64,000 bases of DNA. Source: Streptomyces sp. HUAS ZL42. Its GTDB lineage: Bacteria; Actinomycetota; Actinomycetes; Streptomycetales; Streptomycetaceae. Shown in pieces: positions 61,055-64,000 of this stretch. How positions within the stretch are numbered: the first letter of the stretch is position 1; every line of letters begins with the position of its first letter. The notes beneath the pieces were generated by a model. The model made no database searches. It was not told where the DNA came from and worked only from the letters and a program-made list of their open reading frames with translations. A program made the translations under genes and the position numbers. The DNA lies in assembly GCF_040782645.1 (NCBI RefSeq), contig NZ_CP160403.1, forward strand, positions 5,491,001-5,555,000, in the 5' to 3' direction.

Positions 61055-62236
61055 GTGAGCAGCAGCGGCCTCATCTATGCAGTCATTGTCGGGGCCTGGG
61101 CCGCCTACCTGGTGCCGATGTGGCTCCGTAGGCAGGACGAGCTGAACGAGGCCCGTCCGACGGAGCGCTTCAGTACCGCCATCCGGTTGCTGTCCGGACG
61201 GGCGGGGATGGAGCGCCGGTACGCCAAGGACCTCCGCGCGCGCTCCACCGAAGAGGGGGAGCGCGACGCCGACGATCCGGATGCCGCCACCGACTCGGTG
61301 GACGTCCGGGCCTTCGCCATGCCTCCGACCCGTCCGAAGGCGCAGACCGTGGTTCAGGCACCGGGCAAGGGACGACCCGATCCGGCCCGTGGCCCGGAGC
61401 GCGCACAGGACGGGCGCAAGCGGGCCCCGGCCGCCCGGCGGGCGCCCTCCGCGCAGGCGGACGCGGCGCGAGCCCGGCGCTCGAAGGTGCTCGCACGCCG
61501 TCGGCGTACAACCGTGATGCTGTTCCTCGCCTTCACGCTGGGCGCGATCGTCGCGGCCGTCGGGGGGCTCGCGTTCCTGTGGGCGCCGGGCGTGCCCGCC
61601 GTACTGCTCAGCTCGTACATCGCGCACCTGCGTGCCCAGGAGCGCCGCCGCTTCACCTACCAGATGGACCGGCGCCGCGCCGAGGCCGCGGCGCAGCGGC
61701 TGCGGGAACGTGCGCGCCAGCCGCGCCGGCGCGCCTCCCTCGACGCGGGCGTCGATGCCGGCGCCGACGAGCCGGAGGGCGGGCCAGCGGTCGAGACCGA
61801 CCCCGGGCTGTCGGCGCTCGCGGCGGACCGGCGGGCGCTCGTCGAGCAGACCGATCACGCGGAGTGGGTCGATCAGCAGCGTGAGCGGGTCCGGCGGCCC
61901 GGGCAGGGGGACAGCTGGGATCCGGTGCCGGTTCCCCTGCCGACGTATGTGACCGCGCCGGTCGCTCCGCGGGCCACGTCCGATGTGGATCTGGGGGCGC
62001 CGGACGCGTGGAGTTCGGCGCGGTCGAGTTCGGTCGCGCCGGAGTCGGAGCCGCAGCCCGCGACGCCCGCCGAGGGAACGCAGGAGCCGCCGTCCGGCGA
62101 GGAGGACAAATCCACCGCGGACGGGCGCACCGACGCGCGTCGCGCCGCGTCCGCGCGCCGGGCGCGCGGACGCGGACGCACACCGTTGTTCGACCAGTAC
62201 GAGGACGGCGAGCGGCCGCGCGCGGCCAACGAGTGA
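61055..62236 (+). CDS. sepX: SepX/GlpR-family divisome membrane protein
   Basis: A 393-residue protein: an N-terminal membrane helix (about 6-24, IYAVIVGAWAAYLVPMWLRR), a charged RRxDELNEARPTERFS region, an Ala/Arg-rich linker, two or three further helices (about 150-190, TVMLFLAFTLGAIVAAVGGL) and a long charged disordered C-terminus ending RGRGRTPLFDQYEDGE. This matches SepX, which in Streptomyces is needed for hyphal cross-walls and sporulation, and corynebacterial GlpR, the receptor of Glp. GTG 61055 start. The 185-base upstream region is AT-rich for this genome. Placed after the GNAT gene in the same direction. Confidence 0.85.
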   Translation: MSSSGLIYAVIVGAWAAYLVPMWLRRQDELNEARPTERFSTAIRLLSGRAGMERRYAKDLRARSTEEGERDADDPDAATDSVDVRAFAMPPTRPKAQTVVQAPGKGRPDPARGPERAQDGRKRAPAARRAPSAQADAARARRSKVLARRRRTTVMLFLAFTLGAIVAAVGGLAFLWAPGVPAVLLSSYIAHLRAQERRRFTYQMDRRRAEAAAQRLRERARQPRRRASLDAGVDAGADEPEGGPAVETDPGLSALAADRRALVEQTDHAEWVDQQRERVRRPGQGDSWDPVPVPLPTYVTAPVAPRATSDVDLGAPDAWSSARSSSVAPESEPQPATPAEGTQEPPSGEEDKSTADGRTDARRAASARRARGRGRTPLFDQYEDGERPRAANE

Positions 62237-62340
62237 TCGCGAACGCCCCTGGCGATCACCGGTAGGCCTCCCGACGGAGGCTCAGGTGCTCCGCCGCTGG
62301 TCGGCGCGGAACGGATTTCCAAGCACCCGGACGAGGATGC

Positions 62341-62346
62341 TAGAGT
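62341..62346 (+). promoter_or_regulatory. -10 box of tRNA-Ala
   Basis: TAGAGT lies 14 bases before the tRNA 5' end, with TTCCAA 18 bases upstream as a weak -35, the normal arrangement for stable-RNA promoters. Confidence 0.5.
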
Positions 62347-62360
62347 TTCACTCGTTGCAA

Positions 62361-62434
62361 GGGCCTGTGGCGCAGTCCGGTAGCGCACCTCGTTCGCATC
62401 GAGGGGGCCAGGGGTTCAAATCCCCTCAGGTCCA
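62361..62434 (+). tRNA. tRNA-Ala(CGC)
   Basis: Full cloverleaf: acceptor arm GGGCCTG/CAGGTCC with the G3-U70 pair that marks alanine tRNAs, D arm GCGC...GCGC, anticodon arm CCTCG-TTCGCAT-CGAGG with anticodon CGC (reads GCG) and T arm AGGGG-TTCAAAT-CCCCT, discriminator A. CCA is not encoded (the next bases are CGC). Confidence 0.95.
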
Positions 62435-62440
62435 CGCAGC

Positions 62441-62476
62441 ATGGAGCCCCGTCGGCAGTCGCCGACGGGGCTCCAT
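62441..62476. terminator. 16-bp hairpin after tRNA-Ala
   Basis: 62441-62456 pair perfectly with 62461-62476 (loop AGTC), seven bases after the tRNA. It should end the tRNA transcript and also faces the decayed permease gene from the other side. Confidence 0.85.
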
Positions 62477-62479
62477 CGT

Positions 62480-63260
62480 GTTGTGCGGTGGGTCACTGAC
62501 GTGTGCCCACCGCCCAGGGCCGGCCACGGGAGGGTGAGCGGGGCCGGGGCCGACAGCAGGTGCAGGGCGCCGCGCATGCCGAGCGGGTTGAGGACCGTCA
62601 CCAGCAGGCCCAGCAGTGCACCGACCGCGACGACGGTCACGGCCTCCGCGGCGACCAGGCGCAGCACCTGACCGGTGGTGGCTCCGGCCGGCCGCAGGGC
62701 CGTGAGTTCGCGGGTCCGGTCGGAGGTGGCCATGAGCAGGGTGTTGGCGAGCGCGATGCCGGTGTGGAGGAGGGCGATGCCCAGGACGAGGAGCACGCCG
62801 AGCCGGGTCGTGCCCTTGGTCTCCGGGTAACTGGACCTCGTCCACTGGGCCTTGGTGAACACCTGCGCCTGCGACGACGCTCGCAGGGCCTTGCGCAGGG
62901 CCCGCTCCACCGCGGGCGCCTCCGCCCCGTCCTTGACCCGCACGTCGATCCGGTCCACCGGTGCGCGCGGGGCGTTGGCCGCGGTGACGTACACGCCGTT
63001 GTCGCTCGGTGCCGGTGGCCGGTACCGCGGCGATCCGCAGCGACCTGCGCGTGCCGTCGCCGAGCCGGACCCGCACGCGCTGTCCGACCGTGTGCTGTGC
63101 CCACTCCTCGTTGACGACGATCGAGTCGTCGTCCAGGTCGGCGACCCGGCCGGCCGTCACCGGCAGCCGTACGGTGTCGGCGAGAAGGGCCGGATCGGCC
63201 GCGCGCGCCCCGGACTTGACGAGGGCCACGCCGTCCTCGAGGACAACACCGCTGTCGAGG
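62480..63260 (-). pseudogene. Decayed ABC-transporter permease (FtsX/MacB-like)
   Basis: The minus strand reads SGVVLEDGVALVKSGARAAD...DDDSIVVNEEWAQHTVGQRVRVRLGDGTRRSLRIAAVPATG, then a one-base shift near 63015 into NGVYVTAANAPRAPVDRIDV and TTRLGVLLVLGIALLHTGIALANTLLM, TSDRTRELTALRPAGATTGQVLRLVAAEA and one more helix. This is the C-terminal half of an FtsX-like permease with two of its last helices. The final helix is lost: the frame runs into the tRNA terminator. The N-terminal half is also gone. Three lesions make it a pseudogene. Confidence 0.75.
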
Positions 63261-63289
63261 AGCTGGGGGAGACCTCGGCGCCCGGCACC

Positions 63290-63768
63290 ACGGGGGAGAG
63301 AGCCGGGCGGCCCCGGCTGCACGCGGCCGTGCGGTTGCGTGAGGAACGGCCCGCGCTGCCGGTGCTGGTGCTCAGCCAGTTCGTGCAGCGGGCGTACGCC
63401 GCCGACCTGCTCGACTCCGGAGACGGGACCGCTGTGGGCTATCTGCTCAAGGACCGGGTGGGACAGGTCGAGGAGTTCGTGCACGCGCTGGGAGAGGTCG
63501 CGGCCGGTGGGACGGCCGTCGACCCCGAAGTCGTACGACAGCTGCTGCGCCGCCGCCGGGATCCGCTCGCGTGGCTCACCCCGCGGGAGCGGGAGGTGCT
63601 GGCGCTGGTCGCCGAGGGCAGGTCCAACGGTGCGATCGCGCGCCAACTGGTGGTGTCCGAGGCGGCCGTCGGCAAGCACATCGGCTCCATCCTCACCAAG
63701 CTCGACCTCGTTTGGCCGAGGAGACCCACCGCAGGGTCCTGGCGGTGCTCGCCTTCCTACGGGCCTGA
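63290..63768 (+). pseudogene. Truncated NarL/LuxR-type response regulator
   Basis: The plus strand reads LREERPALPVLVLSQFVQRAYAADLL, GYLLKDRVGQVEEFVHALGEVAAGG and LTPREREVLALVAEGRSNGAIARQLVVSEAAVGKHIGSILTKLDL, then a frameshift near 63712 into EETHRRVLAVLAFLRA and stop at 63766-63768. The helix-turn-helix is whole, but the front half of the receiver domain, including the phosphorylated Asp, is missing, and the end is out of frame. It meets the permease relic at about 63270, where both have lost their 5' halves. Confidence 0.75.
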
Positions 63769-63842
63769 GGCCGGCCAACCGCCGCACATCATGGGCTCGG
63801 CTGACGCACGGGCTGCACGGCACGGCGCGCCGCCGGCCGTGC

Positions 63843-64000
63843 TCACAGCGGCTTCGCGAAGCACCGGCTCGCCTCGTGGAAGCGGTAGTAGCCGAACTTG
63901 GTGCACGGCTCGTACCCGCTGGAGACGTAGAGGGCGATGGCCTCCGGCTGCTTGTCGCCCGTCTCCAGGACCATGCGGGCACGGCCGGCCGCGCGGGCGT
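63843..64000 (-). CDS. GNAT-family acetyltransferase, C-terminal part only
   Basis: The minus strand enters the window in frame and reads ARMVLETGDKQPEAIALYVSSGYEPCTKFGYYRFHEASRCFAKPL then TGA at 63843-63845. The block LETGDKQPEAIALYxSSGY is the C-terminal acetyl-CoA-binding strand and helix of many actinobacterial GNAT proteins, ending in SRCFAK. The N-terminal part lies beyond the window. Substrate unknown. Confidence 0.8.
   Translation of the reverse strand, partial: ARAAGRARMVLETGDKQPEAIALYVSSGYEPCTKFGYYRFHEASRCFAKPL

Overview
The window is chromosomal DNA of a Streptomyces (or very close actinomycete). It has very high GC with GC-rich third codon positions, GTG/TTG starts, the sigma factor HrdD, SepX/Glp division genes, DUF6227 and FmdB-type small proteins. 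From memory, the gene order from the TetR/MFS pair through hrdD, fru, mscL and galU to sepX matches the core of other Streptomyces. No replication origin, rRNA, CRISPR array or complete IS was found.

Layout. 1-5.5 kb: envelope glycopolymer genes (LCP ligase, glycosyltransferase with a degenerate deacetylase domain) and a membrane electron-transfer pair (ferric-reductase-like flavocytochrome plus an FMN-carrier protein). 5.5-23.2 kb: a candidate genomic island. It lies exactly between an intact tRNA-Arg(CCU) and a directly repeated, slightly diverged copy of that tRNA's 3' end 17.66 kb away. It carries a PAS/GAF/PP2C/ATPase switch protein, a Uma2-family protein, an orphan second ferric-reductase-like protein, a broken repeat-protein gene, a 6.2-kb secreted Rhs gene with an unrecognised C-terminal domain and a candidate immunity gene, an AAA ATPase with a nuclease-like tail, and three transposase remnants. 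No integrase is left.

23.5-30 kb: an ECF41-type sigma factor upstream of an MMPL exporter whose ribosome-binding site and start codon are duplicated in tandem, a double-length IclR regulator and a secreted M6 protease. 30-35.5 kb: TetR with two matching operators, DHA2 exporter, MarR, an extradiol-dioxygenase-like enzyme, then hrdD. 36-43 kb: WYL regulator divergent from a DHA2 exporter, then the fructose operon fruR-fruK-fruA, closed by a 16-bp hairpin.

43-56 kb: DUF6227 protein, lipoprotein L,D-transpeptidase, P1 peptidase, MscL, SAF/RcpC-like protein, MTA phosphorylase, FmdB zinc ribbon with a serine tail, MFS, K+/H+ antiporter and penicillin acylase. 56-62.3 kb: 5-formyl-THF cyclo-ligase divergent from galU-glp(moeA)-moaC-mogA-GNAT, followed by sepX. 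Glp and the SepX/GlpR family act together in actinobacterial division, so this cluster mixes cofactor and divisome functions. A 205-bp MITE-like element sits inside it. The right end holds tRNA-Ala(CGC) with promoter and terminator, two decayed gene remnants meeting head to head, and the tail of a GNAT acetyltransferase.
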